A DNA stretch of 64,000 nt from Rhodocytophaga aerolata (GTDB lineage: Bacteria; Bacteroidota; Bacteroidia; Cytophagales; 172606-1): assembly GCF_030503435.1 (NCBI RefSeq), contig NZ_JAUKPO010000022.1, positions 61,311 through 125,310 of the forward strand. Reading direction: 5' to 3'. Shown piece after piece: positions 1-8,894 of this stretch (the stretch's first letter is position 1; the number at the start of each line of letters is the position of its first letter). The position numbers and the translations under genes are program-made. The notes beneath the pieces were generated by a model. It had not been told where the DNA came from. It made no database searches and worked only from the letters and a program-made list of their open reading frames with translations.

Positions 1-2
1 AA

Positions 3-749
3 GAAGGCTTAAAGGCTGTCCTCTCAGGCTTGGGTGCAGATGAACTATTAGGTGGTTATCCTTCTTTTAAAAGGGCTCATACATTTACTTATACTCAATA
101 TTTACCATCCTTCTCTTATCGGTTAGGTAATTTTTTTATTAATGATAAGCTTAAGAAAACGCCTTTTTTGTCTTTAGAAGGCGATATGGGAAAATATCTA
201 TTCTTACGAGGGTTAATTAACCCGGATACTGTAGCAGATATTTTGGAGATAACAGAAAGAGAAGTACTTTGGAGCTTGCAGAAATTAAATACTACTAATC
301 GTTTTAATGAATTAGGACCTGGAAATTTTGCCAGCTGGATAGAGACTAATTTTTATATGCAGAATCAGCTTTTGAAAGATTCAGATGTGATGAGTATGTG
401 GCATGGAGTAGAGATTAGGGTACCTTTTTTAGATAAAGAATTAATAGAATTAGCCTTCCAAATTCATCCTAAAATAAAGTTTGGAAAACCGCAGGCAAAA
501 TGGCTTTTAATTTCTGCTTTCAAAGATATATTGCCTGAGCCAATATGGAACAGGCCAAAGCAAGGATTTGAGCTTCCTTTTAATAAATGGATGAAAAAAA
601 ACGAGTTGATGCTGCAAATGCTTCATAGCCCAAATAAGACTGTTCGCAAACTAACCATAGATTTTGAGCAAGAGAGATTGCAGTGGTCACGTTTATGGGC
701 TATGGTTCTAAGTGAAAAATGGCATCACCAATCAGCAGTGAGTGTGTAA
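3..749 (+). CDS. Asparagine synthase (glutamine-hydrolysing), C-terminal part
   Basis: This is the 3' end of a gene whose start lies upstream of the window; the open frame runs from the first complete codon at base 3. The motif SGLGADELLGGY near the left edge is the conserved block of the AsnB-type synthetase domain, which converts aspartate to asparagine (or amidates a related substrate) with ATP and glutamine-derived ammonia. A later block, EIRVPFLDKELIELA, is also typical of the family. About 249 codons are visible, so the glutaminase half and the first ATP-binding motif are missing only because of the window edge. AsnB homologues are frequent in Bacteroidota exopolysaccharide clusters, where they may modify a sugar or amino-acid substituent; that role is inferred from the neighbours. 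Confidence 0.9.
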   Translation, partial: EGLKAVLSGLGADELLGGYPSFKRAHTFTYTQYLPSFSYRLGNFFINDKLKKTPFLSLEGDMGKYLFLRGLINPDTVADILEITEREVLWSLQKLNTTNRFNELGPGNFASWIETNFYMQNQLLKDSDVMSMWHGVEIRVPFLDKELIELAFQIHPKIKFGKPQAKWLLISAFKDILPEPIWNRPKQGFELPFNKWMKKNELMLQMLHSPNKTVRKLTIDFEQERLQWSRLWAMVLSEKWHHQSAVSV

Positions 750-843
750 TAGACTGATTAAGTAAGCGATACGAAGAACCTTTATGGATGCATGCTTATT
801 TAGAAGTAAACAAAATATATTGAGCAATTAACTGAATTAACAA

Positions 844-1992
844 TTGATCTTGCAGACGCTGTTTTTATATCTTAGTGCTTTTAAAGGAATGGGTGGAATT
901 GAAAAATTCAACAGAGCTTTTATGAAAGCACTCCATGAGGAGATAGTGACTCTAGAGGGTAATGCAGAGGTGCTCTCTTGTTATGACGATCTTGCAGACC
1001 CTGCATACATTCCTCATTCGCAATTCAGTGGATATGGTGGAAATAGGTCACTTTTTACACTACATGCCTTAATTAAAGCAGAAAAAGCAGATCTTATTAT
1101 TTTAGGACATATTAACCTGGCTATTGTTGGTTTGCTAATAAAACTGCTATTTCCATCAAAAAAGGTTTTTTTAATTGCTCATGGTATTGAGGTATGGACG
1201 ATTCATTCTTATATTAAGAAAGCACTGATCACGAGAGTTGATAAAATTCTAGCTGTAAGTGAGTTCACAGCAAATAAGATATTAGAGGGTAATCCTTATA
1301 TAAATGAAGAGAAGATTAGTGTTTTTTATAATACCTTAGATCCATTTTTTTTGCCACCCCTTGATTTTGTAAAGCCTGTTTATCTTAAAAATCGGTATGG
1401 ATTATCTGATAAAAGCAAAGTCATTTTAACGGTAGCAAGGCTTGTAAATACCGAGCAGTATAAGGGATATGATAAAGTAATTCAAGTAATGCCTCAGGTG
1501 TTACAAGCAGTTCCGGAGGCAGTATATCTACTTTGCGGGAAATACGACAGTGAAGAAAAAGCACGTATAGGAAAATTGATTCATGACAATAAGCTAGATG
1601 GGAAAGTAATCATGCCAGGATTTATTGCCAATGAGGAGCTAATAGATCATTACCTACTAGCAGATGTATTTGTTATGCCTAGTAAGAAAGAGGGATTTGG
1701 TATTGTGTTTATAGAAGCTATGGCTTGTGGGGCAGAAGTTATTGCTGGTAATCAGGATGGAAGTACAGAAGCACTGTTGCATGGAAAGCTTGGTAGGCTA
1801 ATAGATCCGGATAACGAATTCGAGATACAGCTTGCGCTAATAAATAGCTTATATTTCAACAATACAAATAAAAGATCTCTCCAGCAGGAAGTTCTATTAC
1901 ATTTTGGTTTTGCAGCTTATAAAAGGAGACTTAGACAGATACTAAAAAATAAAACTATTAACAAAGAAAGTATCTCCTCGATGAGGAACTAG
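844..1992 (+). CDS. Glycosyltransferase family 4 (group 1)
   Basis: This predicted cytoplasmic glycosyltransferase adds a sugar from a nucleotide-sugar donor to a lipid-linked glycan. The N-terminal half contains the acceptor-side glycine loop GMGGIEKFNRAF. The C-terminal half has the donor-site pattern of GT-B family 4 enzymes: LTVARLV at about residue 200, then PSKKEGFGIVFIEAMACG near residue 290 with the E-x7-E type signature. There is no ATG before the first beta strand. A TTG at 844 (or the next one at 850) is the probable start, because the first ATG (in GMGG) would remove part of the Rossmann fold. The sugar specificity cannot be read from the sequence. Confidence 0.88.
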   Translation: MILQTLFLYLSAFKGMGGIEKFNRAFMKALHEEIVTLEGNAEVLSCYDDLADPAYIPHSQFSGYGGNRSLFTLHALIKAEKADLIILGHINLAIVGLLIKLLFPSKKVFLIAHGIEVWTIHSYIKKALITRVDKILAVSEFTANKILEGNPYINEEKISVFYNTLDPFFLPPLDFVKPVYLKNRYGLSDKSKVILTVARLVNTEQYKGYDKVIQVMPQVLQAVPEAVYLLCGKYDSEEKARIGKLIHDNKLDGKVIMPGFIANEELIDHYLLADVFVMPSKKEGFGIVFIEAMACGAEVIAGNQDGSTEALLHGKLGRLIDPDNEFEIQLALINSLYFNNTNKRSLQQEVLLHFGFAAYKRRLRQILKNKTINKESISSMRN

Positions 1993-2062
1993 TAAATTCA
2001 ATAAGCCTATTATAATTATTGTTAAAATAAAGTTGTTATTAAATTAGATTTCAAATCTCTTT

Positions 2063-2893
2063 ATGGAGCAAGCATTTGATTTGATCATTGAACCAGGCCG
2101 TAGCGAAAAGAATTACTGGAAAGACTTATGGCGTTACCGGGAATTGTTTTACATTCTTTCGTGGCGAGATATAAAAGTTCGCTATAAGCAAACTACCATA
2201 GGTGCTGCCTGGAGTATTATTCGCCCATTATTAACCATGCTGATTTTTAGTGTTATTTTCGGTAGAGTAGCCAAATTGCCTACTGAGGGAAATGCACCTT
2301 ATATGATCATGGTATTTGCCGCTATGCTGCCCTGGCAATTTTTTGCTAATGCCTTATCTGAAAGCAGTAACAGCCTAATAGGCAATGCTAACCTGATATC
2401 CAAGGTATATTTTCCCAGGCTGATTGTGCCGGCAAGTTCTGTAATTGTGAGTCTGGTGGACTTTGCTATTTCATTTATTATTCTGCTTGGTTTATTTGTG
2501 GTATATCAGTTTGTTCCTAGTTGGCATATTTTGTTATTACCAGTATTCATTCTGCTTGCCTTCTTTACTGCCTTTGGTACAGGTTTATACTTAACTGCTC
2601 TAAATGTGAAGTATCGGGACTTTCGGTATATCATTCCTTTTATTGTTCAATTTGGTTTGTATATCTCACCAGTAGGCTTTAGTAGCTCAGTGGTACCTGA
2701 AAAATGGCGTTTGCTATATTATTTGAATCCCATGGTAGGAGTGATTGATGGATTCCGATGGGCAATTTTAGGAGGTGAAAGCCAATTGAATCTAATAAGT
2801 CTTATGTCTTCCTTAATAGTTACTATATTATTTACTGCTTTAGGAATACAATACTTTCGTAAAATGGAAAAAACATTTGCTGATGTAATTTGA
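2063..2893 (+). CDS. wzm: Polysaccharide ABC transporter permease (Wzm-like)
   Basis: This is an integral inner-membrane permease of the ABC-2 family that exports undecaprenyl-linked polysaccharide across the cytoplasmic membrane. The 276 residues include the hallmark N-terminal segment YILSWRDIKVRYKQTTIGAAW before the first membrane span, then six hydrophobic segments, and NVKYRDFRYIIPF between later spans, all typical of Wzm/TagG/KpsM proteins. The length matches the family. Its ATPase partner is the gene at 3799-5109, separated by one glycosyltransferase gene. The substrate is presumably the glycan made by the surrounding genes. Confidence 0.92.
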   Translation: MEQAFDLIIEPGRSEKNYWKDLWRYRELFYILSWRDIKVRYKQTTIGAAWSIIRPLLTMLIFSVIFGRVAKLPTEGNAPYMIMVFAAMLPWQFFANALSESSNSLIGNANLISKVYFPRLIVPASSVIVSLVDFAISFIILLGLFVVYQFVPSWHILLLPVFILLAFFTAFGTGLYLTALNVKYRDFRYIIPFIVQFGLYISPVGFSSSVVPEKWRLLYYLNPMVGVIDGFRWAILGGESQLNLISLMSSLIVTILFTALGIQYFRKMEKTFADVI

Positions 2894-2952
2894 TATAAAA
2901 TCCAATATGTTTAGTTGCTCAACAAGTATGTAAGCTACCTATGAATTTTTAT

Positions 2953-2958
2953 AAGGAG
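2953..2958 (+). promoter_or_regulatory. Shine-Dalgarno sequence for a TTG start
   Basis: AAGGAG lies 8 nt before the TTG at 2967. A clear Shine-Dalgarno motif is uncommon in Bacteroidota, and its spacing here supports TTG rather than a later ATG as the start of the next gene. Confidence 0.6.
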
Positions 2959-2966
2959 AGAGTTAA

Positions 2967-3821
2967 TTGAGGAATCTCGAAAATGTAGTTGTACAAAGTC
3001 TATGGATTGGTGAAGAATTAACAAGACTTCATCAAACATGTATTCAATCCTTTATAAATAATGGACACGTTTTTCATTTATATGTGTACGGAGTCGTAAA
3101 CAATATACCTGCTGGGGTTATTTTAAAAGATGCCAATGAAATACTGTCTTATGAAAGAATATTCATTTTTGATCAGCCACCATATAAAGGTAAATATGCT
3201 CCATTCTCAGATTTATTCCGTTATCATCTGCTTTATTTGAAAGGTGGTTGGTGGGTAGATGTTGATGTCTTCTGCTTAAAATTTTTTGATATCCAAGAGA
3301 CACGAATAGTATGCACCACTTATAATTCAGGAAATGACAAAGAAAATCCTTCAAATTTTATCTTAAAATTTCCAAAAGAGGATTCATTTGTAAAAGAATT
3401 GATTCAGAAAGCAGAAGGAAAAATAAGCTCACTCTCTGATTATGTAGAGATAGGTCCCTCTCTGATAGATAATCAAACCGGACTTAAATCTAAAAATAGA
3501 CCTTTATTTGTGCCATATTTTTACTTCGCTCCTGTGAGCCATTATCATACCAGACAATACATTGTCTATTCTCACCGAAACTTTTTAGAGAAATTAAAAG
3601 AGTGGATAAGACCATTCTTTAGACCTAGAACTGCAAAGGCTAGAACTATTCATCCAAGAAGTTTTGGAATTCACTTGTGGAATGAGGTATGGCGGCAGGG
3701 TGGCTTGGATGAAAATAGAAAGTACCATACCAGTTGCTTATATGAAAAGTTAATAAAACAGTATAAAATTAATCATAACCTACCTGTATCTAATAATTAT
3801 GAGTACAGCAATACGCGTTGA
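2967..3821 (+). CDS. DXD-type glycosyltransferase (sugar-binding region, capsular polysaccharide type)
   Basis: This predicted GT-A enzyme belongs to the Gly_transf_sug / capsular polysaccharide synthesis group. Residues 80-105 hold the family core: a FSDLFRYHLLYLKGGWW stretch followed by VDVDV, where the aspartates bind the metal and nucleotide sugar. The N-terminal QSLWIGEELTRLHQTCIQSF segment also matches the family. Translation probably starts at TTG 2967, which is preceded by AAGGAG. The gene overlaps the following ATP-binding gene by 23 bp, so the two are likely translationally coupled. The donor sugar is unknown. Confidence 0.82.
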   Translation: MRNLENVVVQSLWIGEELTRLHQTCIQSFINNGHVFHLYVYGVVNNIPAGVILKDANEILSYERIFIFDQPPYKGKYAPFSDLFRYHLLYLKGGWWVDVDVFCLKFFDIQETRIVCTTYNSGNDKENPSNFILKFPKEDSFVKELIQKAEGKISSLSDYVEIGPSLIDNQTGLKSKNRPLFVPYFYFAPVSHYHTRQYIVYSHRNFLEKLKEWIRPFFRPRTAKARTIHPRSFGIHLWNEVWRQGGLDENRKYHTSCLYEKLIKQYKINHNLPVSNNYEYSNTR

Positions 3822-5109
3822 AAGTCTAAATAAAAAATATATCATTGGCCATGAAAAAGCTGAACAGTATACAGCTTTGCGTGATGTAGTATCAAATCGT
3901 GTTAAAAATATATTTAAACCTAATACCAAAAGAGCGAGGGTTTATAGTGAAGATTTTTTTGCTCTAAAAGACATTTCTTTTGAAATAGAACAAGGTGACC
4001 GAATAGGAATTATTGGAAGAAATGGTGCAGGTAAAAGTACCTTATTGAAGATACTAAGCCGCATTACAGAACCTACAAGTGGTAAAATAAGTATTAAAGG
4101 AAAGGTAGCAAGTTTGCTCGAAGTAGGTACAGGTTTTCACCCTGAGCTCACAGGACGTGAAAATATTTTTCTAAACGGAGCTATACTAGGTATGAGCCGA
4201 TTAGATATAAAAAAGAAATTTGATGAAATAGTTTCGTTTTCAGAAGTAGAAAAGTTTTTGGATACTCCTGTGAAGAGGTACTCTTCTGGGATGTATGTCC
4301 GGTTAGCTTTTGCAGTTGCAGCCCACCTTGAACCTGAAATATTGATTGTAGATGAGGTTTTAGCAGTTGGAGATGCACAATTTCAAAAAAAGTGCTTAGG
4401 AAAAATGGAAGATGTTAGTAGAAATGGAGGAAGAACGGTATTATTTGTTAGCCATAATTTAAATGTAATCAAAACTTTGTGTTCAAAAACTATTTTCTTA
4501 AAAAACGGTAAAATGCAAAGTTTCGGTGAAACAAATTCAATAATTAAAGATTATTTAAATAGCGGTTTTGAATCAAACAGATTTATTACTTTTAACGATG
4601 ATAATTTTAAATTACATAATGAAGTTAGATTACTTTCCATGGCTATTCGTAGTGGAGAAAATATAGAAACACCTTTAAATAATATAAATCCAATATCGAT
4701 AGAAATTTACTTTCAACTTTTACGGCAAATTAAAAATTTAAGAATAGTAATTTCTGTGATGGATGATGTTGAAAATGAATTATTTAGTAGTAGTAGCTTC
4801 GAAGTAAATAGTATAATGTATGATGTTGGTGAATATTGCAGTGTATGCAAAATACCAGGCAAGCTATTAAATAGAGGAAGATATAAAATTAAAATGAGGA
4901 TAGATATTCCTGGCGATAGAGAAGTCTTACCTGCAAGGGAGTATTTATCATTTGATGTTACTGATCTACTTTTTCATCAAATGGGAATTATTTTTCCAGA
5001 TGAACCAAAAGGGCTACTACATCCTGAGTTGTTCTGGACAACAAAAAAAGTAGAGCAAAATATAACAGATATAAATATAATTGATAAATTCAATAAAGTC
5101 ATATCATAA
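3799..5109 (+). CDS. wzt: Polysaccharide ABC transporter ATP-binding protein (Wzt-like) with C-terminal domain
   Basis: This is the ATPase of the polysaccharide exporter. Residues 72-80 hold Walker A (GRNGAGKST), 161-165 the ABC signature (YSSGM), 181-186 Walker B (ILIVDE) and 217-220 the H-loop (VSHN). After about residue 250 there is an extra domain of roughly 180 residues. In Wzt proteins with such an extension, this beta-sandwich recognises the chain terminus of the finished glycan. The extension is AT-rich and diverges from the core, as expected for a substrate-specific domain. The gene overlaps the upstream glycosyltransferase gene. Export is therefore probably coupled to a terminal modification of the polymer; the methyltransferase and carbamoyltransferase nearby are candidates, which is inference. 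Confidence 0.92.
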   Translation: MSTAIRVESLNKKYIIGHEKAEQYTALRDVVSNRVKNIFKPNTKRARVYSEDFFALKDISFEIEQGDRIGIIGRNGAGKSTLLKILSRITEPTSGKISIKGKVASLLEVGTGFHPELTGRENIFLNGAILGMSRLDIKKKFDEIVSFSEVEKFLDTPVKRYSSGMYVRLAFAVAAHLEPEILIVDEVLAVGDAQFQKKCLGKMEDVSRNGGRTVLFVSHNLNVIKTLCSKTIFLKNGKMQSFGETNSIIKDYLNSGFESNRFITFNDDNFKLHNEVRLLSMAIRSGENIETPLNNINPISIEIYFQLLRQIKNLRIVISVMDDVENELFSSSSFEVNSIMYDVGEYCSVCKIPGKLLNRGRYKIKMRIDIPGDREVLPAREYLSFDVTDLLFHQMGIIFPDEPKGLLHPELFWTTKKVEQNITDINIIDKFNKVIS

Positions 5110-5139
5110 AAAGACTCTAAATCTGAAAAATGGTAAGCT

Positions 5140-5850
5140 ATGATAGCTATAATTACCTCTACACTTTACCCTCCTTCTAAGCCCATTTTTAATCAGCCTA
5201 GGTCTTCTTTCACTCCAAATGAAAGAATAACTCAAACGAAACAAACTATTCTTTCATTGAAAGAAAAAGGTATAAAAGATATTTGGCTTTTAGATAATTC
5301 TGATTCTTGTAAATATTATATAATTAAAGATATTTTTAAAGAAATTAATGTATTGCTTTTTGATAATTATCAATTCGATAACAGAGGTCTAAGTGAAATA
5401 TTCTTAATTCTTAATTCTCTAAAGTATCTACCTGAAGATACCACAATTTTAAAACTAAGTGGCCGCTATAAGCTAAATGAGAATTTTGTAATTAATGATG
5501 TATATGATAACTGGTCTGTAGTTGTAAGGGGATACAATATCGGAAAAAATAATGAAATGATATCGACTAGATGCTATGTTGTTAAAAATAAATTAATATA
5601 TGAAGAATTGCTTCTAAAAACTTTAACTGAAATGTATAGATATCCTATGCGTATGGTAGGCTTACTAAGTATATTAAAATATTTTCAAAAGCTGTATAAC
5701 CCAATATATGAAAAAGAAACTTCTTGTTCTGTTGAATTTGCATTCTCTAAAGTATTAAAAGATAATTCATATTCTACAAGATTTGTCAAAGAAATAGGAT
5801 TAGAAGGCTTCATTGCAGGCTCAGTTGATAAAACATTCATTAAAGAATAA
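5140..5850 (+). CDS. Unrecognised protein of the polysaccharide cluster, possibly GT-A-like
   Basis: This 236-residue soluble protein has no signal peptide. It opens with a beta-strand-like MIAIITSTLYPP and has LKLSGRYKLN near residue 108, a pattern that resembles the KxSGRY/F segment of some small capsule-locus glycosyltransferases. No DXD motif or complete donor-binding site could be identified. It sits in a tight run of glycosyltransferase genes (30 bp after the ATPase gene, 11 bp before the next), so a role in building the same glycan is likely. The function is not assigned. Confidence 0.6.
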   Translation: MIAIITSTLYPPSKPIFNQPRSSFTPNERITQTKQTILSLKEKGIKDIWLLDNSDSCKYYIIKDIFKEINVLLFDNYQFDNRGLSEIFLILNSLKYLPEDTTILKLSGRYKLNENFVINDVYDNWSVVVRGYNIGKNNEMISTRCYVVKNKLIYEELLLKTLTEMYRYPMRMVGLLSILKYFQKLYNPIYEKETSCSVEFAFSKVLKDNSYSTRFVKEIGLEGFIAGSVDKTFIKE

Positions 5851-5861
5851 TATAATTAATA

Positions 5862-7007
5862 ATGAGAATTTACCTCTCCTGTTTACAATCTACAATTGTA
5901 CATCCTATACCTGCTTACCAATTTTGGCAATTTTATTTTAAAAAAGGAATTGAAGAAGCAGGACATGAATGGATAGAAACTCCAGAAATAGATTGGGCGA
6001 AAGCTTTAGTTTGTAATAATAGATTTATGCTTGATGAGTGGAAGTCTGAAACATGGGAAAAAGTAATTAAAGACATAGAAAGTAAGCACACAAAAAGAGC
6101 TATTGATATATTTCTTAGTTATTTTTATCCAGTTCATGTAGATATCCAAGCAATAAAATATATTCAAAAATTAGGGATTCCTTGCGTAAACTTTTTTTGT
6201 GATAATGTAAGAGAATTCAAAAAAGTGCCTAAAGAGTATCATTGTTTTGATTTGAATTGGGTACCAGAATATAAAGCTCTAGAAATGTATAAAAATGCTA
6301 AATTGTCATACTTACATTTACCAATGCCGGTTTGGGTTAATAGATTCAATAGGGATTCAACTTATAAAGAAATATATAAACCTACCTTTATTGGATCATA
6401 TGATAAACAAAGAGGGCAATTATTTTATAAAGTAATTCAAAATTATAAAGATATTGAATTAAGGGGACCTGGCTGGAATGAAAAAATTATTGAGAAGAAC
6501 AATTATAAAAATATTAGTTCTAAACTATATAATCAATTGGATTTTATCAAAAAGCATAGTATAAAGGCTTATTTTAACAAAATAAGATGTTCATTTGAAA
6601 AACCAATCGATAAAGCTATTTTTAATGATTTTTTGAAAGAATCCGTTTATAATGAAGAGTATTTTTCTGTTTCTAAAAATGCTATAATTACAATAGGTGT
6701 AAATAGATATCCAAGTTTCTATTTTCCCTCTAATAAACCAGATACATACTCTCGATTACGTGATATAGAAGCACCTATGCTGGGGGCTTGTTATTTGACC
6801 GAATGGACAGAAGGACTCGACCAAATGTATGAAATTGGAAAAGAGATTGAGACATTCACATCAGCAGAGGAATTGATAGAGAAAATAGAAGATTTATTAA
6901 AACACCCTAATAAAAGAGAAAAGCTACGTAAAAATGGACAAATAAAAGCATTAGCTAATCATTCAATTCCTATGTCATTAAATAAAATTAAAGATGCATT
7001 AAAGTAA
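5862..7007 (+). CDS. CgeB-like glycosyltransferase
   Basis: This 381-residue GT-B-type protein has the C-terminal signature of the Glyco_trans_1_2/CgeB group: SRLRDIEAPMLGACYLTE, then EIETFTSAEELIEKIEDLL and a helical LRKNGQIKAL tail. The N-terminal half contains VNFFCDNVREFKKVP and a FIGSYDKQRGQLF strand-loop typical of this group. It is expected to be cytoplasmic and to transfer a sugar to the growing glycan. It starts 11 bp after the preceding stop and ends 6 bp before the next gene, so it is operonic. Codon use is very AT-rich. Specificity is unknown. Confidence 0.78.
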   Translation: MRIYLSCLQSTIVHPIPAYQFWQFYFKKGIEEAGHEWIETPEIDWAKALVCNNRFMLDEWKSETWEKVIKDIESKHTKRAIDIFLSYFYPVHVDIQAIKYIQKLGIPCVNFFCDNVREFKKVPKEYHCFDLNWVPEYKALEMYKNAKLSYLHLPMPVWVNRFNRDSTYKEIYKPTFIGSYDKQRGQLFYKVIQNYKDIELRGPGWNEKIIEKNNYKNISSKLYNQLDFIKKHSIKAYFNKIRCSFEKPIDKAIFNDFLKESVYNEEYFSVSKNAIITIGVNRYPSFYFPSNKPDTYSRLRDIEAPMLGACYLTEWTEGLDQMYEIGKEIETFTSAEELIEKIEDLLKHPNKREKLRKNGQIKALANHSIPMSLNKIKDALK

Positions 7008-7013
7008 ATAGTT

Positions 7014-7901
7014 ATGATAAATGCTACTACATACGAAAAATTTATACAACGGTATCATATAAATCAAAAAGGAGGGATTCGAGCTCTCTGGCAGAGGAGG
7101 AATGTATTAGTTGGCAAATTATTTCAACAACTAAATATAAATAGAATTTATAATGTGCCTCTTTTTTGGGGAGATTATATGAATATAGTTACTAACGAAT
7201 CTACCTCGAATCAAATAATGAACTTTGGTTATACTGAGGTAGCTATAACTATATTTATGTTACATTATTTGCAAGAGGGAGATACTGTTATTGATGTTGG
7301 TACTCATTTTGGATATGAAGCTATGTTAGTTGCTCATTTATTAGGTAATAAGGGAAAAATTATATGCTTCGAGCCTAACCCAAGCTCTTATAAACTGGCT
7401 GAATCAAATCTAAAAAAAATACACAGTGTAAAATTATACCAAGCTGCGGTTGCTGATAAGCCAGGAAGAATGTTTATACAAAATAAAGATATAAGTGAAT
7501 CAGCTTTCAATACTATAACAGATAAAAGTGATAACGACTCTGTCGAAGTTGATGTTAAAACATTAGACGGCCTTCTAAATAGTTATAATAAAATTGATTT
7601 AATCAAATGTGATGTAGAAGGGTTTGAAATAGAGGTAATAAAAGGAGCAGCTAATTTATTAGAAAGGGACAGACCTACATTAATTCTTGAGGCTGATATG
7701 CCTTCTAGCGAAGGATATGTTTCTGAAAGAGCATGTAAACTAGCTGCTCATCTCAAAAAATATGATTATAAACCTTTGATCTTTGATTTTAAAGACAAAC
7801 TTCAAATTGGAGGATTTAACACGTTTCCTGTGTTTCACGCTAATATTTTGTTTGTTCATGAATCTAATTTTGATAGATTACTCCCCTTTTATAAAACTTA
7901 A
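7014..7901 (+). CDS. FkbM family methyltransferase
   Basis: This SAM-dependent methyltransferase has motif I DVGTHFGYEAML near residue 92, CFEPNPSSY about 30 residues later, and the FkbM-type region LIKCDVEGFEIEVIKGA near residue 200. Such enzymes O-methylate sugars or polyketides; in a polysaccharide locus the likely target is a hydroxyl of a glycosyl residue. The 295-residue length is normal. It lies between two glycosyltransferase genes with 0-15 bp spacing. Chain-end methylation is a known export signal for some Wzt proteins with C-terminal domains, which would fit the exporter here, but this is inference. Confidence 0.9.
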   Translation: MINATTYEKFIQRYHINQKGGIRALWQRRNVLVGKLFQQLNINRIYNVPLFWGDYMNIVTNESTSNQIMNFGYTEVAITIFMLHYLQEGDTVIDVGTHFGYEAMLVAHLLGNKGKIICFEPNPSSYKLAESNLKKIHSVKLYQAAVADKPGRMFIQNKDISESAFNTITDKSDNDSVEVDVKTLDGLLNSYNKIDLIKCDVEGFEIEVIKGAANLLERDRPTLILEADMPSSEGYVSERACKLAAHLKKYDYKPLIFDFKDKLQIGGFNTFPVFHANILFVHESNFDRLLPFYKT

Positions 7902-7916
7902 TTGACTGAAGCAATA

Positions 7917-8894
7917 ATGAGTCAACTTTGCTTATATTATATACCTGAACCTGAAACTGATCGCTGGATTAAGGGAGATCGGTTTCTGAGACCAATGGTT
8001 CGTAGAATTATCCGTGGAAAACAAAAGCCGGGAGGAATTAACAAAGTTTTTATAAACCTTTGCAAAGGTTTAGATTTATTAAATGTTTCTTACACTGTCA
8101 ATCTACCATTTTATAAGTTAAAATCAACTGATCAAGTTGGTATATTAGGTCGAGGAAAAACCTGCTTACATGGATATAATAACAAAAATTCTATTGTAGC
8201 AGGAATTGGTCTAATGACGCATCCCTCTGAATGGCCAGATTTATGTGAACAATATCCTGTAGTTAAATACTTGCAACATTCTGAATGGGCAAATAATATC
8301 TATAAACCTTATTTTGGCAACCGATGTGAATTATGGCCAGTAGGTATAGATACCCAATATTGGAAACCTAAAAATAATCCCATTTTTTATGATGTACTTA
8401 TATATAATAAAATTATGTGGAATTACGCAGACACTGAGGAGAGTTTATTGAAGCCAATACGAAGTTACTTAACCAAAGCAGGTTTAAAATACACAGAAAT
8501 TCGCTACGGAAATTATTCGAGTGAAGTTTATCGGCAAGTTATACACCAAAGTAAATCTTTGATTTTTTTATGTGAGCATGAAAGTCAGGGGATTGCCTAT
8601 AATGAAGCTTTATCTACTGGCATCCCTATTTTGGCTTGGGATCAAGGTTGGTGTTTGGATCCTAATAGATTAAAATGGGGCCAACCTGATATTCCTGCTA
8701 CATCTGTTCCTTTCTTCGATGAACGATGCGGTATGAAATTCAAAAATTTGTATGAATTTAGTGTTAAATTTAACGATTTTTGGGAAAAAGTAAAATTAGC
8801 CTCATTTGCCCCAAGAGATTATATTCTCGAAAATCTAACACTTGAAAAATGTGCTAAACGATATATAGATATAATTAATGAAGTAAATTTGTGA
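7917..8894 (+). CDS. Glycosyltransferase-like protein
   Basis: This 325-residue protein has a recognisable GT-B C-terminal pattern: CEHESQGIAYNEALSTGIP around residue 215-235 aligns with the E-x7-E donor-site loop of family 4 enzymes, followed by the variant ILAWDQGW. The N-terminal half contains PGGINKVFINLCKGL, which resembles an acceptor-side loop. The start chosen is ATG 7917; an in-frame TTG at 7902 directly after the previous stop is also possible and would add five residues. The last bases overlap the GTG start of the next gene by 4 bp, which implies translational coupling. The donor is unknown. Confidence 0.72.
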   Translation: MSQLCLYYIPEPETDRWIKGDRFLRPMVRRIIRGKQKPGGINKVFINLCKGLDLLNVSYTVNLPFYKLKSTDQVGILGRGKTCLHGYNNKNSIVAGIGLMTHPSEWPDLCEQYPVVKYLQHSEWANNIYKPYFGNRCELWPVGIDTQYWKPKNNPIFYDVLIYNKIMWNYADTEESLLKPIRSYLTKAGLKYTEIRYGNYSSEVYRQVIHQSKSLIFLCEHESQGIAYNEALSTGIPILAWDQGWCLDPNRLKWGQPDIPATSVPFFDERCGMKFKNLYEFSVKFNDFWEKVKLASFAPRDYILENLTLEKCAKRYIDIINEVNL